The notes below the pieces were generated by a model. That model had not been told where the DNA came from. It saw only the letters and a program-made list of their open reading frames with translations, and did not search any database. A stretch of 64,000 nt of DNA from the NCBI RefSeq assembly GCF_954871325.1, contig NC_088778.1:25777120-25841119 (forward strand), read 5' to 3'. Shown here in pieces: positions 36,977-49,199 of this stretch. How positions within the stretch are numbered: position 1 is the first letter of the stretch; every line of letters starts with the position of its first letter. The position numbers were made by a program, and so were the translations under genes. The stretch is from Gordionus sp. m RMFG-2023 (Eukaryota; Nematomorpha; Gordioida; Chordodea; Parachordodidae).

Positions 36977-37376
36977 TTATTTAATTTTAATTTTCGGATG
37001 GCTAGATTTGTTATTGTTTTTTTCTTGTTCTTTGATACGAATTTTAGGCAAATCTTCATAGTTATGCCTAGGGTTTTCTTGATCCTTAATCCAATACCTT
37101 TCCACGAAGAATGGATTAAAGTGAATATTCCTTCGACCTGTACAATTAAAATGATAAATTGAAAATATAAAAACATTTTAAATTCAAAAGTTAAAGGTTA
37201 AAAAAAATTTGATCCACTTTCCTCTACTAATTAAATCTAATAAATTTTTATTTTTGATAAATATTATTAACAAAATTGTTCGTTTATAAAAGATACCTAT
37301 TAAATCATTAGCAACGTCGAATTTGAAAAGGTTATACTTTTGAGTATGATATAATCTCAAAAAAAATTGTAACCTC
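36977..37376 (-). CDS. Last two exons of an unrecognised gene
   Basis: Minus strand. Exon 37376-37297 follows an AACAG acceptor and reads RLQFFLRLYHTQKYNLFKF then DVANDLI. It ends at a GTATCT donor in phase 1. A 159-bp intron follows, with a good acceptor (TTTTAATTGTACAG). Exon 37137-36977 completes the codon, reads RRNIHFNPFFVERYWIKD, then ENPRHNYEDLPKIRIKE, and ends in a Lys/Asn-rich basic tail with TAA at 36979-36977. Phases agree (1 to 1). The joined reading is 79 residues, soluble, aromatic-rich, with no membrane segment or zinc motif. Upstream exons were not found. A damaged copy of the last exon lies at 63500-63640, in which the acceptor is lost and part is deleted. I do not recognise the family. 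Both splice borders and the sharp change to coding-like composition support it being real. Confidence 0.5.
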
Positions 37377-37499
37377 CTGTTGCAATATACCATTATCATT
37401 TAGTTCTCAAAATAAAAATCCCAGGGTTTACAAAAACTATAGTGGATTTTCGGTTTCTCAAATAGGTTTTCAAAACTGCTCTTCGGTTGTTTTTAAAGT

Positions 37500-37960
37500 T
37501 AAACGAATTCGGATGAGGCCCTTTAGAACCCGGACTAAAGAGGCTTCCGGTTCTAAAAATTTTTTAAAAAGAGGTAATTATTCGGTTTTCTGGTTCTTGG
37601 ATTTGATGAGGAGTCGAGAGTCCCATGCACTTTTCTAGAACCGGCTCCTGGAAATTTTAAAATGAAGTCATAAAAGGAAATAAATTTAACTATATATTTT
37701 TTTTAATTGGAAAAAAAGCCATTTAACACTGTGATATATTTTTTGATATATTTTTTAAACAAAAAACAACTAAAATACTGACAACCTAAAAACATATTAT
37801 TTAAGTCATATATCTTAAAAAATTTGTTATGCCTTTTTCTTATACCAAGGTTATCATTTAGAAATTTATTTTAAATCATTAAAAAACATTTATAATTAAT
37901 TTTTTGATATAAATGTAATGAAAATAAAATCATATAATATTATATCTAATAAAAAAAATA
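37500..37960. repeat. GGTTC-rich dispersed repeat, copy 1
   Basis: A first part rich in 'ggttctggttcttggattt' wording is followed by an AT-rich part with 'aagtcatatatcttaaaaaatttg', 'ccttataccaaggtta' and 'ataaatgtaatgaaaataaaat'. The same order recurs at 49200-50010 (interrupted by a MITE), 54800-55330 and 62640-63160. Non-coding; superfamily unknown. All copies lie in or near the phosphatase array. Confidence 0.6.
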
Positions 37961-39318
37961 TATATTTTCTTAACATTCTATTCAATCGATAGTGAGAAAC
38001 CGTACCTAGGCTCGGTTCGGTCATTCACACACGCATATACCAAAGTACTAATTTAAAAATATTCCGAATCTGGCCCCATATCGAATCCGATAAATTTTTT
38101 GTCCCTTTTATGGAGCCCCCCTAATATTTTTATCATCTTTATTTTATTTTTGGGAGATAGCGAAACAGGTTAATAAAAATAAATCTTCTATAAAAAATCG
38201 GAGATTTTTTAGAGCATATTACTTTTGGCGAGAGAGAACCCCGCGCGTTTAGCATGAGGGAAGCCCATTTTTTGGAACTGTTTCGTTCAAATCAATTAAA
38301 CTGTTTTTGGATATATGCTATACTTATGGAGGAAGGGTAGGGGAAAGAGTGAATACCAATTAAACTGTCAATTTAGACATACTGTACTTATGAAGAAAAT
38401 ATACGTGGTGGATATAGTGCAATTGAGAGTAGTAAGACCGGTTTCTAATTTTGACTAATTTCGAAATTGATAAATTACTGTTTTTTTAAGAGCGGAATAA
38501 AGTAAAGGTGGGAAACGGGAAATATAGAGTTATGGGGCAATAAGAGCGAAATGAATAAATCTGTTCTTTTCATAGTATTCTTCGAGAGAGGGGAATAAAA
38601 TGTATCAATAATCAATGCGAAGATAAAATTATGTCACCTATATCAAGTAATATGTAACGGGTCTAATGAGAAGTTAGGGAATTGGGAACATGAATATATG
38701 GGACAATAAAAAGGTGCGAAATGCAAAGGCCTCTTCATAAAGTTTGGGGAAAAAAATGAATTAATAATCAGTGCAAAGATGAAATTTACCTATCAAGTGA
38801 CACGAGATAGAGAATTTAAATGTAAATTACGTTATATTTTTATCCGAAAAAATATAACCATAATTGGGTTTAATTTATCTTTAGTAATTATTAATGCTGA
38901 GGAAATATTTCCAAAATGTGAATGAATTGAAATGAGAAAGAGAAAGAGACAGAGTAAAATAGGAAATAAAATATCGGATAAAGCGCAAAAATTTTTTGAA
39001 AAGATGTTAAATTTTATATTAAAATATTTTTATATTAAAGAAAGCAATAAACCAAACATTTTTTTGTTATTTTTATTTTCAATTTTATTTTTTAGCCTTT
39101 CGTATCATGTATAGCCTTTAGACTTTTAGACATTCCGCAAATTTAATATTTATCTATTATTTATTATAATTTAGTTTTTATATAAAGTTTTTTTAAAAAG
39201 CATTTTTTTTTTATGTAGTTTAAAAAAATTATATATATATATACTAATTTTGATCTTACATTATATTATTATCAATAAGAAAAATTTTTTAACAAAATTT
39301 TAATAACCCAAAATTAAC
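37961..39318. other. Upstream region of phosphatase copy A
   Basis: No coding sequence recognised. The last 80 bases (39243-39318) match the same position before copies B and C. Confidence 0.35.
39243..39318 (+). promoter_or_regulatory. Conserved proximal upstream block of phosphatase copy A
   Basis: ACTAATTTTGATCTTACATT and the following A/T-rich stretch up to the ATG are kept before all three phosphatase genes (A here; B from 45141; C from 57237), while sequence further out diverges. It is probably 5' UTR and core promoter carried along with the duplications. No TATA box can be singled out in such AT-rich DNA. Confidence 0.4.
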
Positions 39319-41199
39319 ATGTTAAATTTTATAAGGATCGGGCTATACATCTTACAAGCTATAGGATTTAAAAAAATTTCTAGACCCAATAGTTATTACT
39401 CTGGGAACCAAAGTATACAATTATATATACAGTAACTTGATTCTAGTTTTTAAACTATTCTAACTTAAGATTTTTAAAAACCTAAGATCGTGGGCTATTT
39501 GACCCCTGAATTTTATTTCTCTTTATGACCGGTTCGGGCCTGCGCATACCATCAGATAAACTTTTTTAAGAAAATTAACTTAACCGGATAAAAATCCTAC
39601 TTTTTAGCTTTCGATCACTATCTCGATTACATGTATTTTTGATATTGTTAGCGTGAGATTAATTAGAAAAATTAGTGAATGACAGTGCTACTCATGTTTA
39701 TAATTTTACTTTTTCAGCATTGAGAATATCACCGGCACGGGTCTAATAAAGATTAAATTAAAATTTTATGAGTTTGGTATGCTTCTTAATTTCATACTTT
39801 TAAAAAGTAAAAATTCAATGATAAATTTAAATAATGACATACTTGTTAAGGCGTATGGAGTCATCATTCATGTTCTGTGATATATGAATATCCATTATTG
39901 TTATTTAAAAATAATTTTAATCTTTTCAAACCATAAAAGATTCAAATGATTCCAGTATTATAATAACGAACATTATATTAAGACATGGTGAAAGATCTCC
40001 CGTCGAATCATATATCTTTCCAAACTACGTATTCAACCAAAGCCATTGGCCAAATGGTCAGAATAACCTAACGGACAATGGAATTATTGAGATTCTCGAA
40101 ACTGGGAGGCTCCTTAAAAATAGATACGCTAATATTTTTAAACGTTCACTCAGTTTATTAGATATAAAATCTTCATCTTCTGATACAATAAGGACGAAAA
40201 GCTCAGCCTTAGCCTTTTTATATGGCTTTATGGGAAGTATAATGGATTTCATTACTCGAAAAAAGGTAAATAATATATACCATGATATGTTATATAACTT
40301 ATTAAAATATAAAGATTTTAGCTCTAGAAGAGTATGATGCATTACACATAACAACCGAAAATGATTTATTATTAAATAGTATCGGGAAATGTTGCAATCA
40401 TATCTCCGAATTCGTTAATACTCTAACAATACCAAACTCCACTTTAGCGAATTATGTATATAGCAATAAAAATTATTATGATAAGGTCAAAGAGCATTCA
40501 GGGTTCGGAGAGAGGTTGACTCCTATGACCATGCTATTTGTAGTAGATCCATTATTTTGTGACAAAACATATAATTATTCCTTACCTGATTGGGTGACTC
40601 CTGAAGTCTATTTATTTACACAAAATTATGCAGATATAATGTTTGGGTTGATATATAAGGACAACGCGAATTTGTTAAAATGGAGTATTGGGCTTTTGAC
40701 GAACAAAATTTTTTGTAATATGCTAAAACACTTTGATTCTATTTGGATGAATACTAAATATCCATGGTTTAAAAATTATTTGATATGTCACGAGAAAAAT
40801 ATAACTGATAACATCGAAGACCCTAAATCTATTCATATGTTTTCCGCTCATGATATAACTATAGCAGGTATAATGTCGATGTTTCAAATAGAGTTTGATT
40901 CCAGACCCAGGACAGCAAGCGCTTTCATGGTCGAATTATGGAAATATTCAAACCCAACTTATAGCGCAAATATTAGTTCATTTAATTCATCAAACGATAA
41001 TTGGATCTATTCCACAGACCCTTATGTTCCTTTTATTTATTATTTAAAATTTATTTATAAAACTGAAAGAAATGGTAAAAACGTAATAAATAATCTCGAA
41101 AGAGATATTCGTTTTGAGATAGCCATTCAAATGGGAAAGGATAAATTAGTGGCTACTGTAGAAGATGCCTTGATAACATGTAAAAGAGACCAGTGCTAG
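39319..41199 (+). CDS. Histidine acid phosphatase, copy A (three exons, intact)
   Basis: Exons 39319-39412, 39940-40265 and 40315-41199 give 434 aa with all phases in register; introns are 527 and 49 bp. Exon 1 encodes a hydrophobic N-terminus expected to act as a signal peptide, though it is weaker than in copy B. The signature RHGERSP lies at residues 46-52 (nucleophile His47). IRTKSSALAFLYGFMG carries the conserved RT-x-x-SA region, and SAHDITIAG holds the second catalytic pair His319-Asp320. Together these define branch-2 histidine phosphatases (lysosomal/prostatic acid phosphatase type), which remove phosphate from monoesters through a phosphohistidine. Length fits the family (about 380-430 aa). 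The protein ends in a soluble Cys-containing tail without a membrane anchor, so secreted or lysosomal. It is first of a tandem set with copies B and C. A minisatellite starts about 110 bp downstream of the stop. Confidence 0.88.
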
Positions 41200-41309
41200 T
41201 CGGCGCAAGGGGCTTATCAGTTCGGCAATTACATAATAGCATTGTATAATATGTATATTTGAGGCAAAAATATTTTATACCCCTCAGCTATTTAAATATT
41301 TTTTGTGAC

Positions 41310-41685
41310 AAATTATCATAAAATATGTTTTTTATGATAAAATATGTTTTTAATGATAAAATATGTTTTTTATGATAAAATATGTTTATAATGATAAAAT
41401 ATGTTTTTTATTATAAAATATGTTTTTAATTATAAAATATGTTTTTTATTATAAAATATGTTTTTTATTATAAAATATGTTTTTTATTATAAAATATGTT
41501 TTTTATTATAAAATATGTTTTTTATTATAAAATATGTTTTTTATTATAAAATATGTTTTTTATTATAAAATATGTTTTTATGATAAATTATGTTTGATAA
41601 AATATGTTTTTTATGATAAAATATGTTGTTTATGATAATGTTTTTTTATGATAAAATATGTTTTTTATGATGAAATGTGTTTTTT
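41310..41685. repeat. Minisatellite of about 19-20-bp unit, near 18 copies
   Basis: Tandem copies of TATAAAATATGTTTTTTAT / GATAAAATATGTTTTTTAT fill the stretch just downstream of phosphatase copy A. Central copies are nearly identical and edge copies drift, as expected from unequal exchange or slippage. Confidence 0.85.
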
Positions 41686-42579
41686 AGGTAAATCAAAATT
41701 TTTTTTACACCATAATATTAGATGACATTAAAATATGAAGTGTTAAAAAATTATAAAATTGACATTATATGAAATTTATAACTTACTTTTTGCATTTCAG
41801 AAAGTATCATAATCATATTAGTATCTAAATATTATTTTTAGAATATATTAATCATATTAGTAGTAAGGGGCTAGTCGTATCAATTAAATTATGCTTACTA
41901 TATAAAATAAGCATATTCATTGTATAGATTTAAATCAATTCTATATGATAATGCAATGGAATTCGAGAAAAATAAAGATTTTTTCAAAAGTTTTATTCAT
42001 TTTTTTATAATTCAAAATAATATGTCATTTTTATATGAATTATTTATATGTTTTATTGTATTTTATATCAATAAAACATTGTCCATAAAAATAATGTAAT
42101 AATAATATAAATATTATATAGTAGGTTTAATAAATTAGTTAAATCTACAAACCCCGGGTTTGAGACTTGTTGTAAAATTTTTTACTTTTTCTAGGATTAA
42201 TCTTGAGAAAAAATTAATATTTTAATAAATTTATCCGTGTAAAACATTAGGTATAATTGGCTATCTATCTTACGGAAAATACCACAATTATTTTCGGACC
42301 TATGATGAATTAACAAAAGTTACCTCTACTAGCCCTGATTTCTACTACTCCATTTCGTAGAACAATTTAGATAATGTATTTTAAAATTAAATTTTAAGCA
42401 GATATTAGTTGATATTTCTATTATGTTTTAATTTTACTAAAAGCAAAATGATTATGCTTTTATTTAAGATAAAACTTAAATTATAAAATTATTTTAAAAA
42501 TTATTAATGTTTTTAATCAGCTGAACAAAGCCTAATTTCAAAATTTATTATTTAAGGTCTAATAATTTAATAAAATTAT
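41686..42579. other. AT-rich region, no gene recognised
   Basis: Nothing coding seen between the minisatellite and the LINE that starts near 42580. Confidence 0.3.
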
Positions 42580-42650
42580 CACCGGGGTAGCTAGTGCGAT
42601 GATGTTCGCACAGTAAACGAAGGTTCCAGGTTCAAACCTCAAAGCGGACA
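42580..42650 (+). promoter_or_regulatory. tRNA-like head of the LINE (A/B-box type), decayed
   Basis: GGTTCAAACCTC resembles a tRNA B box within a T-arm-like CCAGG-loop. TAGCTAGTGCGA corresponds to the A box with one base lost. The better preserved version is at 53763-53833. Confidence 0.5.
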
Positions 42651-44246
42651 AATAAAATTTTATAGTTTTTCTTTGATGATTGATGAGCAAATATGTGTGA
42701 AAAGATGATTTACCGAACTTAGAAGACCAAGGTCATCAACAGCTTGCCCTCGGTTTGACAAATGGGAAAACAAATTAAACAAAGAAATTTGGTCTTGGAA
42801 TGAGGATATGCACCACTGCCATAAGAAAACACTCTACAAAATAAGGTTTAAATTTAAAAAAAGTAGAAAACAAACAAAAATACAAGAAGCTCAAACAAGA
42901 ACTACAAAGGTGTATATAGGGCCAAATCACTAGCATATAGCGACATGTACGGAAAGCTAAATAAAATCTATATATTAGGCAAATAAAGAGATAATGAATA
43001 TTTTCAGGAGCTTTTTAAACCCCATATACTGCATCTAGATAAACACACACACCATGGCAAAAACGTTATTCAACCAATAACAGCACGAAATATAAGTGGC
43101 CTCAAACACATGAATAATATTAATGCAAGGAGCTATGATGATCTTCCAGTAGAAAGTCTTAAAGCACTAGGAGATGAAAGAATATACTGGAAAGTGATGG
43201 GACTCCTTAAAAATGGAGACAGAGCTATTCGGTTCCTATCTTCAAAAAGGTAGTCCCACATGTCAAAATTATAGGGGTATTAAACTAATGTCACACTGTT
43301 TAAATCTCCACCAAAAAATAATGAAAAAAGATAAAGAGTTATAATTAAAATAGGGAAGACTCAGTTTGGTTTCATCCCTGGAAGATCAACCTGATACAAT
43401 ATTCACGCAATTAGATAAAAATACAGGGAAAGAAAGGGCTCATATGGATCTCGATCTCGAGAAAGCTTTCTATAGAATCTCAAGTAACTTAGCTAGTGGT
43501 TGATAAGCCACACATTAAAGAAATCACATTGAGCACATCAACAGACTTTCAAATAGCTGAGGCATTTCAGCGAGGGTCGGCTCTCAGCCCACTAGTGTTC
43601 ATAACTATGATGGATGTCCAGTCAGAGACTATCTCGGAAAAAACCCCATTGAATATGATATTTGCAAATAATATTTCAATACTTGCTGAAAAGAATGAAA
43701 TAAAGAAAAGACTCACTAGTTTGGTAGATATACTAGAAAGATATGGGGGAAAAGATTCATGAGTTTGGTAGATATACTAGAAAGATATGAGTTAAAAGTT
43801 ATCAAGGGAAAACAAAATTCATGGTCATCGGTGGATATGAAATAGACAGCATCGACATAAATGAATACCGGGTATCGGCAATGGAAAGATGTAAATAATT
43901 TGGCTCCATATTACAAAATAATAACACAATCAAAAGAGAAATAAAAAATAGTATGGGCTGAGGCGGAGAAATTTAGAATTGCTCCTTGATAAAAGAATCA
44001 CAAATTAAAAGGAAAGATATATACCCTAATACAACCAACTATCTTATGTAGTTCGAAAACATGTCCAAACAATCAGAGAGAAGTTTGCAGACAATGGAGA
44101 TAATGATAGCAAGTTTATCAAAAAGGATAAGATAAGAAATAAATATATAGGAACGGAAGGTTAAAAGCAATACCCATTAAAACAAAGATTACGGTGAACA
44201 GGCTTAGGTGGTATGGAGATACGATGAGAAGCGAGCGAAATGTAAG
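42580..44246 (+). mobile_element. RTE-type LINE with tRNA-like 5' head, internally deleted
   Basis: Starts with a tRNA-like sequence (ACCGGGGTAGCTAGTGCGA, then GGTTCCAGGTTCAAACCTC) and about 90 bp that match the 5' end of the LINE at 51005-53833. The endonuclease part is missing. From about 42770 the + strand reads as the linker and reverse transcriptase of the RTE clade: IWSWNEDMHHCHKKTLY, ARSYDDLPVESLKALGDE, NYRGIKLMSH-like wording near 43270, TQFGFIPG-like at 43360, and an open stretch 43496-43762 with FQRGSALSPLVFITMMD. It then reaches INRLRWYGD-like wording near 44200. The catalytic box reads FANN instead of FADD, so it is dead even apart from its many stops. The C-terminal end and A-tail are absent. 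Confidence 0.75.
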
Positions 44247-45217
44247 AATTTCCATCATTTTAACAAAAATAATTGAATAATTAGGAAATCTAATTTTTTT
44301 TTATATGGAAAAAACGTTATTTCATTTATTTTTATTACAATTTTCGAATTTTGTCAATTCTGAATCTTTTTTTTTCTAAAGATTAGCCAGTAAAATTTTG
44401 TCAGCTCCAGCCAGCTTGATTTCAAGTTCACTATAATTTTCTATAGAATAATCATTTACTATAAAATAAATAAAAATGCATTATATTTCCCAGGATTCTA
44501 GACCGGAAGTTGGTTTCGGTTCTGAGTTTGGCACACATTTTTCCAAACTCGTACAGAACCGGAACTCTAAAGTAATTAGGGTTATGAACCCCAATCCCAA
44601 TTTTTTTCTAATCCAAGGATTTAGGAATTTTCGCCATATTTTTTATAATTGAATCTTTTAAAAAAAACTAAAGTAAAAAATTGATTATGTTAGATACAAC
44701 GGTCCTAATTCGTTTTTTTTCTTTCTTTCTTTTAGTAAAATTTTTAGATCAAAAAAAATAGTAGACATTGAAAGATTTAAGAATGAATTTAAAAACCGTC
44801 ATTCTATTCAATCGATACGGATTCAAATAGTTTCGATCAGGTTAAAAATATTTCGATCCTGAACCCTTACCAAATCCGGCCGTTTTATTAATTTGGAAAG
44901 AAAAAAAATCCAAGATATTCTGCACCATTTAACGTTTCGGAAAGAAGTTCTTACGTTCCGCGGGAAAACTGTCTTGCGCAATACAGCAACGAATGATAGC
45001 CCTGATAGATTAATAACCTTTGTTTATTTTTTTTAAATCAAATTAATAATAAATATTTTAAATAAAATATCTACTATTATAATGTTATATAAAGTTATTT
45101 TTAAAAAAGGGACCGTTTTTTTACTGTTTAAAAAATATTTACTAATCTTGATCTTACATTATATCAGTATAAATATATAAAAAAAATTTTAACAAAATTT
45201 TAATAACCAAAATTATC
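44247..45217. other. Upstream region of phosphatase copy B
   Basis: A GGTTC-rich patch at 44500-44620 and the 'gggttatgaac' wording resemble 57050-57170 upstream of copy C. From 45141 the proximal block shared by all three genes begins. No coding sequence. Confidence 0.4.
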
Positions 45218-47164
45218 ATGTTAAACTTTTTAAGGATCTTTGGTTTATACATCATACTTGTTATAGGAATTCAAAATATCTCTGGATCCATTAGTTACTC
45301 TAGGAACCAAGGTATGTAATAATAATATTCAATGATTTGATTCTAACTTTCAAACTATAATTCTTAAAATATCCAAACATGAGATGGCTCTACGGCTCAG
45401 AGGCTTATTTTAATTATATATGGTGTCCTGTGTCTGGGCTGGGCATACAGTCACACAAATATTGATTTTTAAATAAACTCGGCCTGATAAAAATTCTACT
45501 GTCTAGTTTCTGAGAGCTTAATATTCGATTATATTTATTTTGATAGCATGTAATCTATAAATCAAATTAAATTGCATTTTTTTAAAATTTACATATCGCG
45601 GCGCCAAGATAAAAAAAATAGGAATGATTTTGGTGGCGCGGCCTAGATTAATAGTTGAATTTTTCTGGTATGGAAAATTTTAAAGATACAGTTCTATTAA
45701 AGTTAAAATTAAAATTTTTTGAGTTAAGATTCTTAATTTTATTCCATAAAAAAAAGAAGTGCCAAATTTAAATAATACGGCTTTTGGCGTAAGGAGTTTA
45801 TCAAGTGTGTGCGATTATATATTGTTATTTAAAAATAATATTAAACCTTTCAAACTATAAAAGATACAAATGATTCAAATATTATTATGACGAACATAAT
45901 ATTGAGACATGGTGAGAGATCTCCTCTCGAAACGCATATGTTTCCAAACTACGTATTCAACGAAAGTCATTGGCCAAATGGTAAGACAAACCTAACGGAC
46001 AATGGCATTATTGCGATTCTCGAAACTGGAAGGCTTATTAAAAATAGATAAGTTATGATTTTTAATCGTCCACTCACTTTAATCGATATAAAATCTTTAT
46101 CTTCTGATACTAGCAGGACGAAAAGCTCAGCTTTGGCGTTTTTATATGGCTTTATGGGAAATAAAATGAATTTCATTACGCGAAAAAAGGTAAATAATTA
46201 TACTTATAATATTATATAATGTATTAATATGGATTTATTAAAATATGTAAAGGTTTTAAGTTTGGAGGATTATGATGCCTTCCACATAACAACCGAAGAT
46301 GATTTATTATTTGATAGTATTAAGAAATGTTACAATCATATCAACGAGATAATTACTACACTAACAAAACCAAACTCTAATCTAGTGAATTACATCAATA
46401 GCAATATAAACCTTTATAATGAGATTAAAGAATATTCAGGGTTCGGGGAGAGGTTGACTCCTATGTCAATTTTGGCTGTAGCAGACCCATTATTTTTTGA
46501 CAGAATAAATAATTATTCCTTACCTGATTGGGTGACTCCTGATGTTTATAATTTTACACAAAATTATGCAGATATAATGTTTGGGTTGATGTTCAAGGAA
46601 AACGCAAATTTATTGAAATGGACTAATGGTCTCTTGACAAACAAAATTTTTTGTAATATGCTAAAATATTTTGATTCTCTTTGGATGAATATCAAATATC
46701 CACGGTTTAAAAATTATTTGATATGTCACGATATAAATTTAATCAATAATATCGAAGACCTTAAATCAATTCATATGTTCTCCGCCCATGATGTTACTCT
46801 GGCTGGATTGATGTCGATGTTTGAAATAGTGTTTGATTTCAGACCTAGGACAGCAAGCGCTTTTATGGTCGAATTATGGAGATATCCAAACCCTAATTAT
46901 CTTAGCTCAAATATTAGTTCACTTACTTCATCAAACGATAATTGGATCTATTCTACAGACCCTTATGTTCCATTTATTTATGAATTAAAATTTTTGTATA
47001 AAACTGATAGAAATGGTATAAACGAAGTAAAAAACCTCAAGAGAGATGTACGTTTTGAGATAGCCATTCAAATGGTAAAGGACAAATTAGTCGCTACTCT
47101 AGAAGATGCTTTGATAACATGTACTCATCGTAGAACAATAGATATTATATTTCATGATTTTTAA
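45218..47164 (+). pseudogene. Histidine acid phosphatase, copy B (broken by one in-frame stop)
   Basis: Same three-exon plan as copy A: 45218-45311, 45864-46189 and 46253-47164. Exon 1 is a clear signal peptide (MLNFLRIFGLYIILVIG then NISGS). Exon 2 keeps RHGERSP, but at 46049-46051 it has TAA where copies A and C have TAC (Tyr), which would end the protein at 93 residues. Exon 3 is wholly open (SAHDVTLAG present; 303 codons) and ends with a longer tail than the other copies. All splice sites are kept and the open frame of exon 3 has not decayed, so the stop is either recent, a polymorphism, or a sequence error. If the site were TAC the product would be 443 aa. An AATAAA signal lies about 15 bp after the stop. 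Confidence 0.75.
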
Positions 47165-49199
47165 AATTAATTCTAATAAATATTTAGTAACTGCATCCCA
47201 ATACATTTTGGTTATTAAAAAACTATGGGGAAAAATATGTATATGTTTATTTAAATTATAATTTTCATATTTTTTTTTATTATAAAATATTTATATGAGT
47301 TTTTTTTCTAAAAAATCTATTAAAACTACATTGTATTTTATTATTGAATATTTTGTACTATCATTTTGTCCAAAGCAAAGTTAATTAACTTATTATTGAA
47401 CCCATTTGCAAGGAGGAGAGGCATGATTATATAAAACCCTTTGGACCTAATAAAAAATTAAAGTCTCAAGCCGGGTCTAAAATAATTATAAATCCATGGG
47501 TGAATTCCTTTTCTCAATTAAGACATATTTGTATAAAGGATACTATTCATTCTAATGGATTGAATTATTTATTTAAACTCCATATATTTTCGATTTACCT
47601 TTTGAAACCATACATTGAGAGATGATATAGAATAATTTAATTTTAATAATACGGACTTTAGTTCGGTATAATACTAAAAATATAATTGAAGGTTAGCTTG
47701 CTTCTCTTTTTGTAAAGTTATGTGTAGGTTTTTAAATGCTAGCGTTTACATTTACTAATATTTTATGTTATATTTAAAACAAAACAAAAATAAAAGAAAA
47801 ACACCAAAAAATGCTAAAAAAATTTTTACATCAGCAACTGCCATGTGGATTCTGGTCTATTACATGTGGAAATTTTGTGTTATCTATATTTAATGAAAGA
47901 ATGTTCACTAAAATACTTGATCTATGAGAATGTAGTAAATTTTCGTTATTTATTGTTATAAAATATTATTAAAATTATAAAAAACTTCTTTTTATAAAAA
48001 AATTATTTTAGGCCTTAAATATAATCCTAGCGCTAATCCATATATATTCTCTTTTTGGGAAACCAATTGAAGAGATATAACATCTTTTACTTAAGCGAAT
48101 TTGATTACTTTAATAATTTATTCAGCATGGAGTTTAGATTTACCCAATGATTGTTCGTTTTGCCTAATGTTATTCTGTACAATAGTATTGTTTCTGGCTA
48201 TAGTGAACTATTTCAAGTTTATCAATAAGGCAAGGTTTATAAATTCAAAAGAAAATATCCATCTTTCAAAGATTTAAATTAATTATCGTCCAAGTGATCC
48301 TATTTAAGGAAAAATGCTTTCCGCAATTTTTTTTTAATTTTACATTTGACATATTTACTGGTGTTCCTGTGTGAATACTTAAGAGATTAAGATGGCAGGT
48401 TGATAAAAATTTGGAGCAAATATGATCAATATGCTTAAGGAATTTTGCGTCAGGCCCCTTCAAAGTTGTACATAATTTTAACTTTCTAAATATAACTAAT
48501 TATAGATACATTTTAGTGGATACCTTCTTGCTATATTAAAAAAAATCCCACTAGTGCAATGTGTTATGGTTGTGTGGCATCTTTATGAGAAACATTTATA
48601 TATTTGAATAATATTCAATATAGTAAAATACTTTTTTTTAAGAAATCATTCATAACCTGATGATTATCGTGGGTCCATTTTTTCTGGGATATTTTGTCAG
48701 TCAATAAATATAAAGTAAAATTAGGTTTGTTTGTTCTTAGTTGCAAAAAAACAAACCCGGGATTTTAATAAAATAAAATATTTTAAAGGTAATATTTTAA
48801 AATAGCGCAAAATAAAATTTCAGATGCACCTGGAAAACATATATTTTATAAAAATATTTATAGAGTATATATAGAACGTTTATTTATGATACTTTATCAA
48901 CTCTGATGCTGTTACATTTTTATTCATTTTTTAATATAAAAAAATTACTTTTGACTAGGCTAAATAAATGTTGGAAATTTGTACCCAATACTTCATAAAT
49001 TATAAAAAAAAATTATCGTTTATATTTAAATCTTCGTGTAACTAAGACATATCGAAATGTGCTCTTTTATTGGTAAAATTTATTCTTTCCTCTGCGAGTA
49101 GTGGGTAGAATGCAGCCGATTTTATAGGTTTGGCTAGTTTTCTTATTTAAATAAATTCATGAATGAAATATGCTGATTCAAATATTAAGTTAAATATTT
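47165..49199. other. Intergenic region, no gene recognised
   Basis: The first 200 bp resemble the 3' flank of copy C (59640-59780). 48255-48530 is the repeat partner of 26300-26660. A minus-strand open stretch of 65 codons there (48463-48266) shows weak similarity to its partner only. The rest is AT-rich. Confidence 0.35.

Noticed and set aside
38932-39114. 60-codon + strand open frame upstream of phosphatase A
   Set aside because: Lys/Phe/Leu-rich composition expected from AT-rich DNA, not present upstream of copies B and C.
40058-40354. Open frame on the minus strand opposite phosphatase exon 2 (similar ones at 45967-46176 and 58020-58247)
   Set aside because: These are mirror readings of the conserved + strand exon; their similarity to each other follows from the phosphatase paralogy.
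41310-41685. CRISPR-like array
   Set aside because: Units are head-to-tail without spacers, so it is a minisatellite; the organism is also clearly eukaryotic.
46229-46252. ATG just before exon 3 of phosphatase copy B
   Set aside because: It lies in the 63-bp intron; homology begins exactly at the splice acceptor 46252/46253, so it is not the true start.
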